Both the position numbers and the translations under genes were made by a program. From Oscillospiraceae bacterium (GTDB lineage: Bacteria > Bacillota > Clostridia > Oscillospirales > Ruminococcaceae): a stretch of DNA of 64,000 nucleotides. The notes under the pieces are model-generated. The model saw only the letters and a list, made by a program, of their open reading frames with translations. It did no database searches and was not told the DNA's origin. Positions 8,867-17,121 of the stretch are shown piece after piece; the stretch's first letter is position 1; each line of letters begins with the position of its first letter. The stretch spans positions 186,001 to 250,000 of the forward strand of contig JAGHIE010000002.1 of NCBI GenBank assembly GCA_017887325.1, written 5' to 3'.

Positions 8867-9699
8867 TGTTTTTAAAACAAGCTCAAAAATATATAGCTGA
8901 TAACTTAAATATAGATGATAATAAAATGTTTGAAGCTAAAATAATACTAAAAAGTATCTTGAATGTTTCAGACCATAACTTTATACTAAATGACAAAGAA
9001 GTAACTGATAATGAACTTAATATTATCAATGAAATAATAAGAAAAAGAAATAAAAGATATCCTTTGCAATATTTATTAGGCAAATGGGAATTTTATGGAC
9101 TAGAATTTTATGTTGGCGATGGAGTATTAATACCAAGAGCTGATACAGAAATTTTATGTGACGAAACATTAAATTTACTAGAAAATTCTGAAAGTAAAAA
9201 AATTATAGATTTATGTAGTGGCAGTGGATGTATTGCTATAACAATTGATACTGTTACAGAACATAAAAATAAAATATATGCGTTGGAAAAATCAGAAAAA
9301 GCTTTAAAATATTTGAAGAAAAACAAAGACTTAAACAATAGTAATATCAATGTATTATACGATGATGTTATAAATCCTACTACTGATGAATGTGATTTTG
9401 ATATAATTGTATCTAATCCACCTTATCTAAGTGTAGAAGATATGACAAAATTACAAGAAGAAGTATCATTTGAACCTAAAATGGCATTATATGCTCAACA
9501 CAACGGATATTATTTTTATGAAAATATTACTGATATTTGGTATGATAGATTAAATAAAAATGGATATTTAATTTACGAAGTTGGAATAAATCAAAGTGAT
9601 AAAGTATCTCAAATTATGTCAAATAAAGGTTTTATAAATATAAAAAAAGTTTGTGACTTAAATGGTATCGAACGAGTTGTTATAGGTCAAAAAGAATAA
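8866..9699 (+). CDS. prmC: Release factor glutamine methyltransferase PrmC
   Basis: PrmC methylates the glutamine of the GGQ motif in peptide chain release factors, using S-adenosylmethionine. The protein is 277 residues from ATG 8866, preferred over ATG 8860 because AGAGGA is then 9 bases upstream and the start forms a TAATG overlap with the previous stop. The catalytic NPPY is at residues 184-187 and the SAM-binding DLCSGSGCIA loop is clear. A helical N-terminal domain precedes the Rossmann fold. prfA often sits next to prmC but is not here; the next gene is recA. Its other substrate, PrfB, is encoded at 41 kb. Confidence 0.92.
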   Translation: MFLKQAQKYIADNLNIDDNKMFEAKIILKSILNVSDHNFILNDKEVTDNELNIINEIIRKRNKRYPLQYLLGKWEFYGLEFYVGDGVLIPRADTEILCDETLNLLENSESKKIIDLCSGSGCIAITIDTVTEHKNKIYALEKSEKALKYLKKNKDLNNSNINVLYDDVINPTTDECDFDIIVSNPPYLSVEDMTKLQEEVSFEPKMALYAQHNGYYFYENITDIWYDRLNKNGYLIYEVGINQSDKVSQIMSNKGFINIKKVCDLNGIERVVIGQKE

Positions 9700-9711
9700 G
9701 AACAAATGTTT
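9700..9711 (+). promoter_or_regulatory. LexA (SOS) box upstream of recA
   Basis: GAACAAATGTTT fits the Firmicute LexA/DinR core GAAC-RNRY-GTTY at every position. It ends 10 bases before the -35 of the recA promoter. Damage-induced control of recA through LexA is established in Bacillus; for this gene it is inferred from the site. Confidence 0.75.
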
Positions 9712-9721
9712 TCATATAATC

Positions 9722-9750
9722 TTGATAAATAACATTATATGTGATATAAT
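9722..9750 (+). promoter_or_regulatory. Sigma-A-type promoter of recA
   Basis: TTGATA (9722-9727), 17 bases, TATAAT (9745-9750) with a TGA extended -10. It lies 56 bases upstream of the recA start. Confidence 0.85.
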
Positions 9751-9805
9751 CTACTAGGAAATTTACATTATGTAAGTATAATTTAATATAAAGGAGTAAA
9801 TATTC

Positions 9806-10999
9806 ATGGCAGTTAAACCAAAAGGTAAACCAGCTGTTGTTAATGTAACAGGTGATGATAGAAAAAAAGCACTCGAAACTGCTATTGCTCAAATTGAGAA
9901 GCAATTTGGTAAAGGTGCTATTATGAAACTTGGCCAAGCTAAGACAATGAATGTTGAACACATTTCAACAGGTTCATTAGGACTAGATATGGCACTTGGT
10001 ATAGGTGGTGTACCAAGAGGAAGAATCGTAGAAATTTATGGTCCTGAATCTTCTGGTAAAACTACTGTAGCTTTACAAATAGTTGCACAAGCACAAAAAG
10101 AAGGTGGATATGCGGCGTTTATAGATGTTGAACACGCTTTAGACCCTGTATATGCAAGAGCTTTAGGCGTTGACATTGATTCACTACTAGTTTCTCAACC
10201 AGATACTGGTGAACAAGCATTAGAAATTATGGAATCTTTAATTCGTTCTGGTGCAATAGACGTAATCGTATTAGACTCTGTTGCTGCTATGGTAACAAGA
10301 GCAGAAATTGATGGAGAAATGGGGTCTAGCCATGTTGGTCTACAAGCAAGACTTATGTCACAAGCTTTAAGAAAACTAACAGGTGCTGTTTCAAAATCTA
10401 ATAGTGTTGCAATATTTATAAACCAAGTTCGTGAAAAAATTGGTGTAACATATGGTAACCCAGAAACAACTCCAGGTGGTAGAGCGTTAAAATTCTATTC
10501 TTCTGTAAGAATTGAAGTAAGAAAAGGCGAAGCTATCAAAAATGGTACAGATATAATCGGTAACAAAACTAAATGTAAAATAGTTAAAAATAAAGTAGCA
10601 CCTCCATTTAAAGAAGTAGTATTCGATATTATGTATGGTGAAGGTGTATCCAGAGTTGGGGAAATTATCGACTTTGCTGTAGATTTAGATATCATTGACA
10701 AATCTGGTGCTTGGTTTAGCTATAATGGCGAAAGATTAGGTCAAGGTAGAGATAAAGTTAAAAAACTTTTAAAAGAAAATACAGAACTTTGTGAAGAAAT
10801 AGCTCAAAAAATTCGTGAGCATCAAGAAGAAGCTTTAGACCTAGCTTCAAAAGTTGCTGCATCAACAAAAACTCAAAACGAAGAGGCTTCAAATAATAAT
10901 CAAACAATTGAACAACCATCTTCAGACAATCAAAAACAAGAACCTAACACACAGGATTTATTTTTAGATATAGACCCTGAAGATGATGATTTTGAATAA
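9806..10999 (+). CDS. recA: Recombinase RecA
   Basis: RecA forms filaments on single-stranded DNA, drives strand exchange in homologous recombination and triggers LexA self-cleavage. The 397-residue protein has the Walker A loop GPESSGKTT (residues 79-87) and the conserved [10 protein letters not shown] and [10 protein letters not shown] blocks. The C-terminal 45 residues are a long Gln/Asn/Glu-rich acidic tail, typical of RecA but longer than average. AAGGAG precedes the ATG. Its own promoter and a LexA box lie upstream. recX follows, after a weak hairpin. Confidence 0.98.
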   Translation: MAVKPKGKPAVVNVTGDDRKKALETAIAQIEKQFGKGAIMKLGQAKTMNVEHISTGSLGLDMALGIGGVPRGRIVEIYGPESSGKTTVALQIVAQAQKEGGYAAFIDVEHALDPVYARALGVDIDSLLVSQPDTGEQALEIMESLIRSGAIDVIVLDSVAAMVTRAEIDGEMGSSHVGLQARLMSQALRKLTGAVSKSNSVAIFINQVREKIGVTYGNPETTPGGRALKFYSSVRIEVRKGEAIKNGTDIIGNKTKCKIVKNKVAPPFKEVVFDIMYGEGVSRVGEIIDFAVDLDIIDKSGAWFSYNGERLGQGRDKVKKLLKENTELCEEIAQKIREHQEEALDLASKVAASTKTQNEEASNNNQTIEQPSSDNQKQEPNTQDLFLDIDPEDDDFE

Positions 11000-11015
11000 T
11001 AAAGGATAAATAAAT

Positions 11016-11045
11016 GACAGAGTGAATACAAAAATTCATTCTGTC
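11016..11045 (+). terminator. Hairpin between recA and recX (weak terminator or attenuator)
   Basis: Arms GACAGAGTGAA (11016-11026) and TTCATTCTGTC (11035-11045) pair with one G-T. Only a broken T run follows, so it may lower rather than stop transcription into recX, giving less RecX than RecA. Confidence 0.5.
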
Positions 11046-11066
11046 GATTTGTTGTATTAAGATATT

Positions 11067-11693
11067 ATGAAAATAACAGGTATAGAGAAAAAGAGTGGAA
11101 CTAGATATACAGTTTATGTGGACGGAGAGTACTTTTACATATTTGATGTAGAAATTATTTCAAATAATAATTTAAAAGTTGGAGCAGAAGTGGATATTGA
11201 TATTTTAGAAGATTTAAAATATCAAGCAGAACAAAGAAAAGCTAGAGAAAGAGCTTTTCATCTACTATCTTATAGAGATCATTCTAAAAAAGAACTCTAT
11301 GATAAATTAATAAAAAATACTACTGATGAAATTGCTACCAAAACTGTATTAAAAATGGAAGAACTCGGTTATATAAATGATGAAAATTACGCTCAAAAAG
11401 TAGCAGAATTTTACCTAAAACAAAAAAACTTTAGTTATAGAAGAAGTTTATTTGAATTAAAGAAAAAAGGTATTAGTGAAGAACTAGCAACAATGTGTTT
11501 AGATAATTGTGAAGTTTACCCACATGATCAAATAAAAAAAATAATTGACCAAAAATATTATAGATATTTAGGAGATTTTAAAGGTAATCAAAAAGTTATA
11601 AATGCACTTGCTAGACTAGGTTTTTCTTATAGTGATATAAAAGAAGTTATAAATGAATATGATGTGGAGGAAGATACATGGCAATACGAGTAG
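11067..11693 (+). CDS. recX: RecA regulatory protein RecX
   Basis: The 208-residue protein matches RecX in length, charge and repeated three-helix layout. Conserved features include RARERAFHLLSYRDHSKKEL near residue 60 and the motif around KMEELGYINDENYAQ. RecX binds RecA filaments and modulates their activity. The position directly after recA supports the call. No good ribosome binding site precedes the ATG, which suggests low expression. Its end overlaps the start of rimO by 16 bases. Confidence 0.88.
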   Translation: MKITGIEKKSGTRYTVYVDGEYFYIFDVEIISNNNLKVGAEVDIDILEDLKYQAEQRKARERAFHLLSYRDHSKKELYDKLIKNTTDEIATKTVLKMEELGYINDENYAQKVAEFYLKQKNFSYRRSLFELKKKGISEELATMCLDNCEVYPHDQIKKIIDQKYYRYLGDFKGNQKVINALARLGFSYSDIKEVINEYDVEEDTWQYE

Positions 11694-13009
11694 GAATGGT
11701 ATCATTAGGTTGCCCTAAAAACCAAGTTGATGCTGAATTAATGTTAAGCAAAATAGAAAAAAAAGGATATAAACTTGTTTCTGATACAGGTAATTGTGAT
11801 GTTGTAATTATAAATACATGTGGTTTTATTCAATCTGCAAAAGAAGAAGCTATTGAAAATATTGTTGAGTTCATTAATTTAAAAAATGAAGGTAAAATCA
11901 AAGTTATTATAGTTACAGGTTGTTTAGCTGAAAGATATAAAGAACAAATTTTACAAGAAATGCCAGAAGTGGATGGAGTTGTTGGATTAGGTTCCAATGA
12001 CCAAATTTGTAGAATTATTCAAGCTACATTAGATGGTAAAAAAGTAGAAAAATATGGTCCTAAAGAAGATTTAACAATATGTGGAGATAGAGTTTTAACA
12101 ACACTACCATACTATGCTTACTTAAAAATAGCAGAAGGTTGTGACAACTGTTGTAGTTACTGTGCTATTCCACAAATAAGAGGTAGATTCAGAAGCAGAC
12201 CGATTGACGAAATCATTGAAGAAGCAAAATGGTTAGCTTCACAAGGAGTAAAAGAACTAATATTAGTTGCACAAGATACAACACGATATGGTGAAGATTT
12301 ATATGGTGAATATTATCTTGCTAAACTATTAAAAGAATTAGCAAAAATTGATGAATTTGTTTGGATTAGAACTTTATATTGTTACCCAGACAAAATTACA
12401 GACGAATTACTAGATGTTATTGCAAATGAAGAAAAAGTAGCAAAATATATTGATATGCCTTTACAACATTGTAATGACGAAGTATTAAAAGCTATGAATA
12501 GACCAATGGGTAAAAAAGCTACTGTTGAATTAATTAATCATATCAGAGCTAAAGTTCCAAATATAACACTTAGAACTACATTAATAGCAGGTTTCCCTGG
12601 TGAAACAGATGAACAATTTGAAGAATTGGCAGAATTTGTTAAAACAACAAAATTTGACAGATTAGGTTGTTTTGCATACTCTGAAGAAGAAGGTACAAAA
12701 GCTGGTGCAATGAAAAACCAAGTTCCAGAAGAAATAAGACAAAAAAGAGCTGAAATCATAATGCAAGAACAAATGAACATTATGATGAATGACAATGATG
12801 ATAAAATAGGAAAAGAAATTACAGTTGTTTTAGAAGGCGTTGATAAATTAGCAGAATGCTATTTTGGTAGAAGCGAAGCAGATGCTCCTGATATTGACGG
12901 TAAAATTTTCTTTACTTCTGAAAACAAAAGTCATACAATGGGTGACTTTGTAAAAGTTAAAATTACAGAAGTTTGTGATTATGATTTAGTTGGAGAAGAA
13001 ATTTTATAA
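11678..13009 (+). CDS. rimO: Ribosomal protein S12 methylthiotransferase RimO
   Basis: RimO is a radical-SAM enzyme that adds a methylthio group to an aspartate of ribosomal protein S12. The 443-residue protein has the N-terminal cluster domain starting SLGCPKNQVDAE, which is RimO-like rather than MiaB-like. The radical-SAM cluster motif C-x3-C-x2-C lies in EGCDNCCSYC near residue 155, and the TRAM domain occupies the last 65 residues. A GGAGGAA precedes the ATG inside recX. MiaB was considered, but the GCPKN block favours RimO. Confidence 0.92.
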   Translation: MAIRVGMVSLGCPKNQVDAELMLSKIEKKGYKLVSDTGNCDVVIINTCGFIQSAKEEAIENIVEFINLKNEGKIKVIIVTGCLAERYKEQILQEMPEVDGVVGLGSNDQICRIIQATLDGKKVEKYGPKEDLTICGDRVLTTLPYYAYLKIAEGCDNCCSYCAIPQIRGRFRSRPIDEIIEEAKWLASQGVKELILVAQDTTRYGEDLYGEYYLAKLLKELAKIDEFVWIRTLYCYPDKITDELLDVIANEEKVAKYIDMPLQHCNDEVLKAMNRPMGKKATVELINHIRAKVPNITLRTTLIAGFPGETDEQFEELAEFVKTTKFDRLGCFAYSEEEGTKAGAMKNQVPEEIRQKRAEIIMQEQMNIMMNDNDDKIGKEITVVLEGVDKLAECYFGRSEADAPDIDGKIFFTSENKSHTMGDFVKVKITEVCDYDLVGEEIL

Positions 13010-13025
13010 TAAGTGAGGCAAGATT

Positions 13026-13586
13026 ATGAATTTACCTAATAAATTAACTGTTTTAAGAATACTATTAGTTCCATTTTTCGTTTTATTTTTACTAGTAAAT
13101 ACTATTCCATATAATTATTTATGGGCTTTATTAGTTTTTGCTATTGCATCAATTACAGACTGTTTAGATGGACATATCGCAAGAAAATATAATTTAATAA
13201 CTAATTTTGGTAAATTTTTAGATCCATTAGCAGATAAAGTTTTAGTATTAGCAGCAATGATTGCTTTTATCGAGTTGGGTTTATCAAGCTCTGTTGTTGT
13301 AATAGTTGTTATAGCAAGAGAATTTTTAGTAACATCTTTAAGACTTGTTGCTGCAAGTGATGGCACAGTAATCGCTGCAAGTATTTACGGAAAAATTAAA
13401 ACAATAACTCAAATGGTAGCAATTGTTGGTATTTTACTATTAAAAACAATAGAACAATTCGTTTCTTTATCTGTAAACATTGATTTAATTAGTAATGTTT
13501 TAATGTGGATAACAGCAGTTATCGCAGTTATTTCTGGTATTGATTATCTATGGAAAAATAGACATTGTGTAAATACTACTAAATAA
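13026..13586 (+). CDS. pgsA: CDP-diacylglycerol--glycerol-3-phosphate 3-phosphatidyltransferase
   Basis: The enzyme makes phosphatidylglycerol phosphate, the first step to phosphatidylglycerol and cardiolipin. The 186-residue membrane protein carries the CDP-alcohol phosphotransferase signature D-G-x2-A-R-x8-G-x3-D-x3-D, running from DGHIAR to LDPLADK at about residues 48-70. Several hydrophobic helices surround it. The protein follows rimO by 16 bases, the common Firmicute pairing, and is the last gene before the T-box operon promoter. Confidence 0.93.
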   Translation: MNLPNKLTVLRILLVPFFVLFLLVNTIPYNYLWALLVFAIASITDCLDGHIARKYNLITNFGKFLDPLADKVLVLAAMIAFIELGLSSSVVVIVVIAREFLVTSLRLVAASDGTVIAASIYGKIKTITQMVAIVGILLLKTIEQFVSLSVNIDLISNVLMWITAVIAVISGIDYLWKNRHCVNTTK

Positions 13587-13590
13587 CTCC

Positions 13591-13619
13591 TTGAAAAATT
13601 ATTTTTAATGTGTTATAGT
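13591..13619 (+). promoter_or_regulatory. Promoter of the cysE-cysS T-box operon
   Basis: TTGAAA (13591-13596), 17 bases, TATAGT (13614-13619) with TGT extended -10. A second possible -10, TATAAT, lies at 13647-13652 with a poorer -35. Both are upstream of the T-box stem I. Confidence 0.7.
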
Positions 13620-13680
13620 ATTTGTTAAAGAATTATATGTATCAATTATAATATTGTTACATATAATAATATTATAAAAG

Positions 13681-13926
13681 CTGTGAAAAGAAGAGTATCT
13701 TTTATAAAAATATCCAGAGAGCAAACTTCATCGGCTGAAAAAGTTTGTATATTAGTAGTAAAAGAGAAGTGCATCTTAGAGCTCATCAAGCAAAATTTTA
13801 TAAAAGTAGTTTGATGCGTATATCTGCGTTAAAGATTATGGTTTGAGATATAAATCGAAGTGGAACCGCGATAAAATTATGAAAATCGCCTTCGGATAAG
13901 ATAGTTTTCTTTTCCGAAGGTTTTTT
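13681..13926 (+). ncRNA. T-box riboswitch, cysteine-specific
   Basis: This is a tRNA-sensing leader before cysE-cysS. The T-box core AAGTGGAACCGCG ends at 13870. The stem I AGTA loop element (about 13692) and the AGAGAG and GGCTG apical elements (13717-13738) are visible. The specifier is TGC (Cys) at 13770-13772, followed by A and then TCTT, which pairs with AAGA on the 5' side. The acceptor-end match TGGA implies a U discriminator base, as in bacterial tRNA-Cys, an independent agreement. The terminator is 13889-13926. Uncharged tRNA-Cys should favour the antiterminator and switch on cysE and cysS. Confidence 0.95.
13889..13926 (+). terminator. Regulated terminator of the T-box leader
   Basis: CCTTCGG (13889-13895) pairs with CCGAAGG (13914-13920) and is followed by six T. 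The competing antiterminator would use the conserved T-box sequence at 13859-13870. Confidence 0.9.
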
Positions 13927-13958
13927 ATTTTTTGATTATAAAAAGGGAGGTTTTTTGT

Positions 13959-14624
13959 TTGTTTAATAATATCAGATACGACTTAAATGCAATTAAAGAA
14001 AGAGACCCAGCAGCAAGAAATAAATTAGAAATATTTTTGCTTTATTCTGGATTTCATGCAGTATTATTTTATAGAATATCTCATTGGTTTTATAATCATA
14101 AATGTCTTTTTATTGCAAGACTAATATCTCAACTTACAAGATTTTTTACAGGGGTTGAAATACATCCTGCAGCAAAAATAGGCAAAGGGTTAGTTATTGA
14201 CCATGGAAGTGGTGTTGTTATTGGAGAAACTACAGTAATAGGCGATAACTGCATATTATATCAAGGTGTAACTTTAGGTGGTACTGGTAAAGATACAGGA
14301 AAAAGACACCCAACACTTGGTGATAATGTATTAGTTGGAAGTGGGGCAAAAGTATTAGGTCCTTTTAAAGTAGGTAGTAATTCTAAAATAGCATCTAACG
14401 CTGTTGTATTAAGTGAAATTCCTGAAGATTCAACTGCTGTGGGTGTACCTGCAAGAGTAACTAGAATAGCAGGTAAAAAGGTTAAACCAAAAAATTGTAT
14501 TGATTTAGACCAAGTACATATAGCAGACCCTGTTTCACAAGAATTATGCAAGTTAAATTGTCATATAAATGAGCTTAAAAAGCGAATAGAAGAACTTGAA
14601 AAAATAAACAAAGGAGAACAATAA
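13959..14624 (+). CDS. cysE: Serine O-acetyltransferase
   Basis: CysE makes O-acetylserine from serine and acetyl-CoA, the committed step of cysteine synthesis. The protein is 221 residues from TTG 13959, eight bases after AAGGGAGG; a TTG at 13932 would place that site inside the gene. The N-terminal helical domain has the characteristic ERDPAAR. A left-handed hexapeptide-repeat helix (about 65-170) contains IDHGSGVVIGET and GGTGKDTGKRHP, with the catalytic Asp/His pair. The C-terminus is a short coiled tail. It is controlled by the cysteine T-box, with cysS 2 bases behind. Confidence 0.95.
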   Translation: MFNNIRYDLNAIKERDPAARNKLEIFLLYSGFHAVLFYRISHWFYNHKCLFIARLISQLTRFFTGVEIHPAAKIGKGLVIDHGSGVVIGETTVIGDNCILYQGVTLGGTGKDTGKRHPTLGDNVLVGSGAKVLGPFKVGSNSKIASNAVVLSEIPEDSTAVGVPARVTRIAGKKVKPKNCIDLDQVHIADPVSQELCKLNCHINELKKRIEELEKINKGEQ

Positions 14625-14626
14625 AC

Positions 14627-16024
14627 ATGAGAGTATATAATACTTTAACAAGAGAAAAAGAAGAATTAAAAACAATAACACCTAATGAGGTAAAAATGTA
14701 TGCTTGTGGACCAACAGTATATAACTATATTCACATTGGTAACGCAAGACCTATTATTGTTTTTGATGTTTTAAGAAATTACTTAGAATATAGAGGCAAC
14801 AAAGTTACTTTTGTTCAAAACTTTACTGATGTTGATGATAAAATCATCAAAAAAGCTAATGAAGAAAATGTAAATTCTTTAGAAATATCTGAAAGATACA
14901 TTTCTGAATATAAAAAAGATGCAGAAGGTCTTAACGTAAAACCTGCTACAATTCACCCTAAAGTTACAGAAAATATGGAAAGTATTATAGATATTGTAAA
15001 AACTTTAGTTGATAAGGGCTTTGCTTATGAAGCACAAGGTGATGTGTATTTTAGAACATTAAAATTTGAAGAATACGGTAAACTATCACATATGCCTTTA
15101 GAAGACTTAGAAGCTGGTGCTAGAATAGCTACTGGTGATATTAAAGAACACCCAATGGATTTTGCATTATGGAAAGCTGCAAAACCAGGTGAACCTTATT
15201 GGGAATCTCCATGGGGCAAAGGTAGACCAGGTTGGCATATTGAATGTTCTGCAATGTCAAGAAGTATTTTAGGTGAAACAATAGATATTCACTGTGGTGG
15301 TCAAGACTTAATATTCCCACACCATGAAAACGAAATTGCACAAAGTGAATGTGCTAGTGGTAAAATATTTGCAAATTATTGGATGCACAATGGTTATATA
15401 AATGTTGATAACAAAAAAATGTCTAAATCATTAAACAACTTCTTCACAGTTAGGGAAGTAGCTGATAAATTTGGTTATGAGCCTATCAGATTTATGATGT
15501 TACAAGCTCATTACAGAAGTCCTATCAACTACTCTTTAGAAATAATCGAACAATGTAAATCTGCTTTAGAAAGACTTTATAATTGTAAAGAAGCTTTAGC
15601 TTTTGCTTTAACAAAAGCTACTTCTGGAGAATTTACTGAAGAACAAAAACAAAACTTATTAAAACACAAAGATAGTTTTATCGAAGCTATGGATGATGAT
15701 TTAAATACAGCTGATGCAATTTCTGCTATATTTGAATTAGTAAGAGAAATAAATACAAATGTATCAGGTAATAAAATGGCTAGTTTAGAATATGTTAAAT
15801 TTGCTAATGACTTATTTAATGAATTAGTAGGTGTTTTAGGATTACTTTACAATGATAAAAAAGAAGAAATTCCTGCTGAAGTTTTAGATTTAGTAGCAAA
15901 AAGAGCTGAAGCTAGAAAAGCAAAAGATTTCGCAACTGCTGATACACTAAGAGATGAAATAACAAAATTAGGTTATCAAGTATTAGAAAGCAGACAAGGT
16001 ACAAAAATAGTAAAAATAGATTAA
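14627..16024 (+). CDS. cysS: Cysteinyl-tRNA synthetase
   Basis: CysS charges tRNA-Cys. The 465-residue class I enzyme has Cys27 of the zinc site, the HIGH-type motif HIGN (residues 36-39), the WHIECSAMS and GGQDLIFPHHENE blocks that complete the zinc site, and KMSKS near residue 264. AAGGAG lies 11 bases before the ATG. Being behind the cysteine T-box, its own product lowers its expression when charged tRNA-Cys accumulates. Length and motifs are normal. Confidence 0.97.
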   Translation: MRVYNTLTREKEELKTITPNEVKMYACGPTVYNYIHIGNARPIIVFDVLRNYLEYRGNKVTFVQNFTDVDDKIIKKANEENVNSLEISERYISEYKKDAEGLNVKPATIHPKVTENMESIIDIVKTLVDKGFAYEAQGDVYFRTLKFEEYGKLSHMPLEDLEAGARIATGDIKEHPMDFALWKAAKPGEPYWESPWGKGRPGWHIECSAMSRSILGETIDIHCGGQDLIFPHHENEIAQSECASGKIFANYWMHNGYINVDNKKMSKSLNNFFTVREVADKFGYEPIRFMMLQAHYRSPINYSLEIIEQCKSALERLYNCKEALAFALTKATSGEFTEEQKQNLLKHKDSFIEAMDDDLNTADAISAIFELVREINTNVSGNKMASLEYVKFANDLFNELVGVLGLLYNDKKEEIPAEVLDLVAKRAEARKAKDFATADTLRDEITKLGYQVLESRQGTKIVKID

Positions 16025-16031
16025 TTAAAAC

Positions 16032-16067
16032 AAAAGGATATTAGAGAATAATCTCTAATATCCTTTT
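16032..16067. terminator. Bidirectional terminator between cysS and a reverse pseudouridine synthase
   Basis: A 16-bp perfect inverted repeat (AAAAGGATATTAGAGA and complement, 4-base loop) gives A and T runs on both sides. It serves both converging genes. Confidence 0.88.
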
Positions 16068-17025
16068 AAATTTTACTTTTAAAGAAATCCACAAAGTAAA
16101 TATTATTTAAAGTAAATGTCTTTCCTTGCAAATAATTTAAATCTTCTGCATCAGTTTTAAAATTAAATGTAAGTTTATATGAACATAATGCTTGGTGCTT
16201 ATATCCATATTGTTTATTTATAGCATTTATTCCGTATTTTCCATCACCTAATAAAGGGCAACCAATATAAGCCATATGTGCTCTTATTTGATGTGTTCTT
16301 CCAGTTTTCAAATTAACCTCTACCAAACTTAAATTATTTTTGCTTTCCAATACCTTATATTCTGTTATTATAGTTTTGGTGTTTTTATTTGGTTTTTCAT
16401 AAATTTTGACTTTATTTTCAGCAGAATTTTTTTCTAAATAATGAGTCATAGTTGCTTTTTTAGGATTTGGTGTTCCCAAAACTAAGCATAAATATTTTTT
16501 TGTTAATTCTCTGTTTTTTATTTTATCATTCAATATTCTTAAAGCACTAGCTGTCTTTGCAACAATAACAATTCCACAAGTATTTCTATCTATTCTATTA
16601 CATAAAGATGGAACAAAAGATAATTCTTCATTTGGGTCGAATTCTTTTTTATCATATAAATAGTGTAAAACCCTATTTATTAATGTATCTTTAGAGTTAT
16701 CGTTATCTTCGTGAACTACTAACCCTTGAGGTTTATTTACTAATAAAATATGTTTATCCTCATATATAACATCTACCTTATTACTTACTGACAAAAATTC
16801 AAACTCATCTTTTTCACTACCAAAAAACTCATCATTAATATATAAATCCACTTTATCGTTTAATGATAGTTTATAATTAAGTTCACATTTTTTACCATTA
16901 ACCTTAATACGTTTTTTTCTAATAGCTTTATACAACATACTTTTAGGTAAAAGTGGAACACTTTTTTGAATAAATTTATCTAAACGCTGATCTTTATCAT
17001 TTTCCTTTATAATAAAAGTTTTCAT
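16066..17025 (-). CDS. RluA-family ribosomal RNA pseudouridine synthase (first of two)
   Basis: The protein is 319 residues from the ATG at 17025, which follows GGAGGT; a longer frame from 17055 would include that site. It has an N-terminal S4 RNA-binding domain (about 1-65) and the RluA catalytic motif NRIDRNTCG with catalytic Asp146. The GRTHQIRAHMAYIGCPLLGD block follows. It converts uridine to pseudouridine in RNA, probably 23S rRNA as in RluC/RluD. A second family member is at 31.8 kb, so the two likely modify different sites. Which site is not deducible. Confidence 0.9.
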   Translation of the reverse strand: MKTFIIKENDKDQRLDKFIQKSVPLLPKSMLYKAIRKKRIKVNGKKCELNYKLSLNDKVDLYINDEFFGSEKDEFEFLSVSNKVDVIYEDKHILLVNKPQGLVVHEDNDNSKDTLINRVLHYLYDKKEFDPNEELSFVPSLCNRIDRNTCGIVIVAKTASALRILNDKIKNRELTKKYLCLVLGTPNPKKATMTHYLEKNSAENKVKIYEKPNKNTKTIITEYKVLESKNNLSLVEVNLKTGRTHQIRAHMAYIGCPLLGDGKYGINAINKQYGYKHQALCSYKLTFNFKTDAEDLNYLQGKTFTLNNIYFVDFFKSKI

Positions 17026-17121
17026 AATACCTCCAAAAAATGATTTAATAATCATATTTTATCATAAATCACATAAATATTAAAGTGTAATATAGTGATA
17101 AAAATAGTAGAGGTGATAACG

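Noticed and set aside
13932-13958. TTG start at 13932 for cysE
   Set aside because: The Shine-Dalgarno AAGGGAGG would lie inside the coding region; TTG 13959 has proper spacing and gives the family's usual N-terminus.
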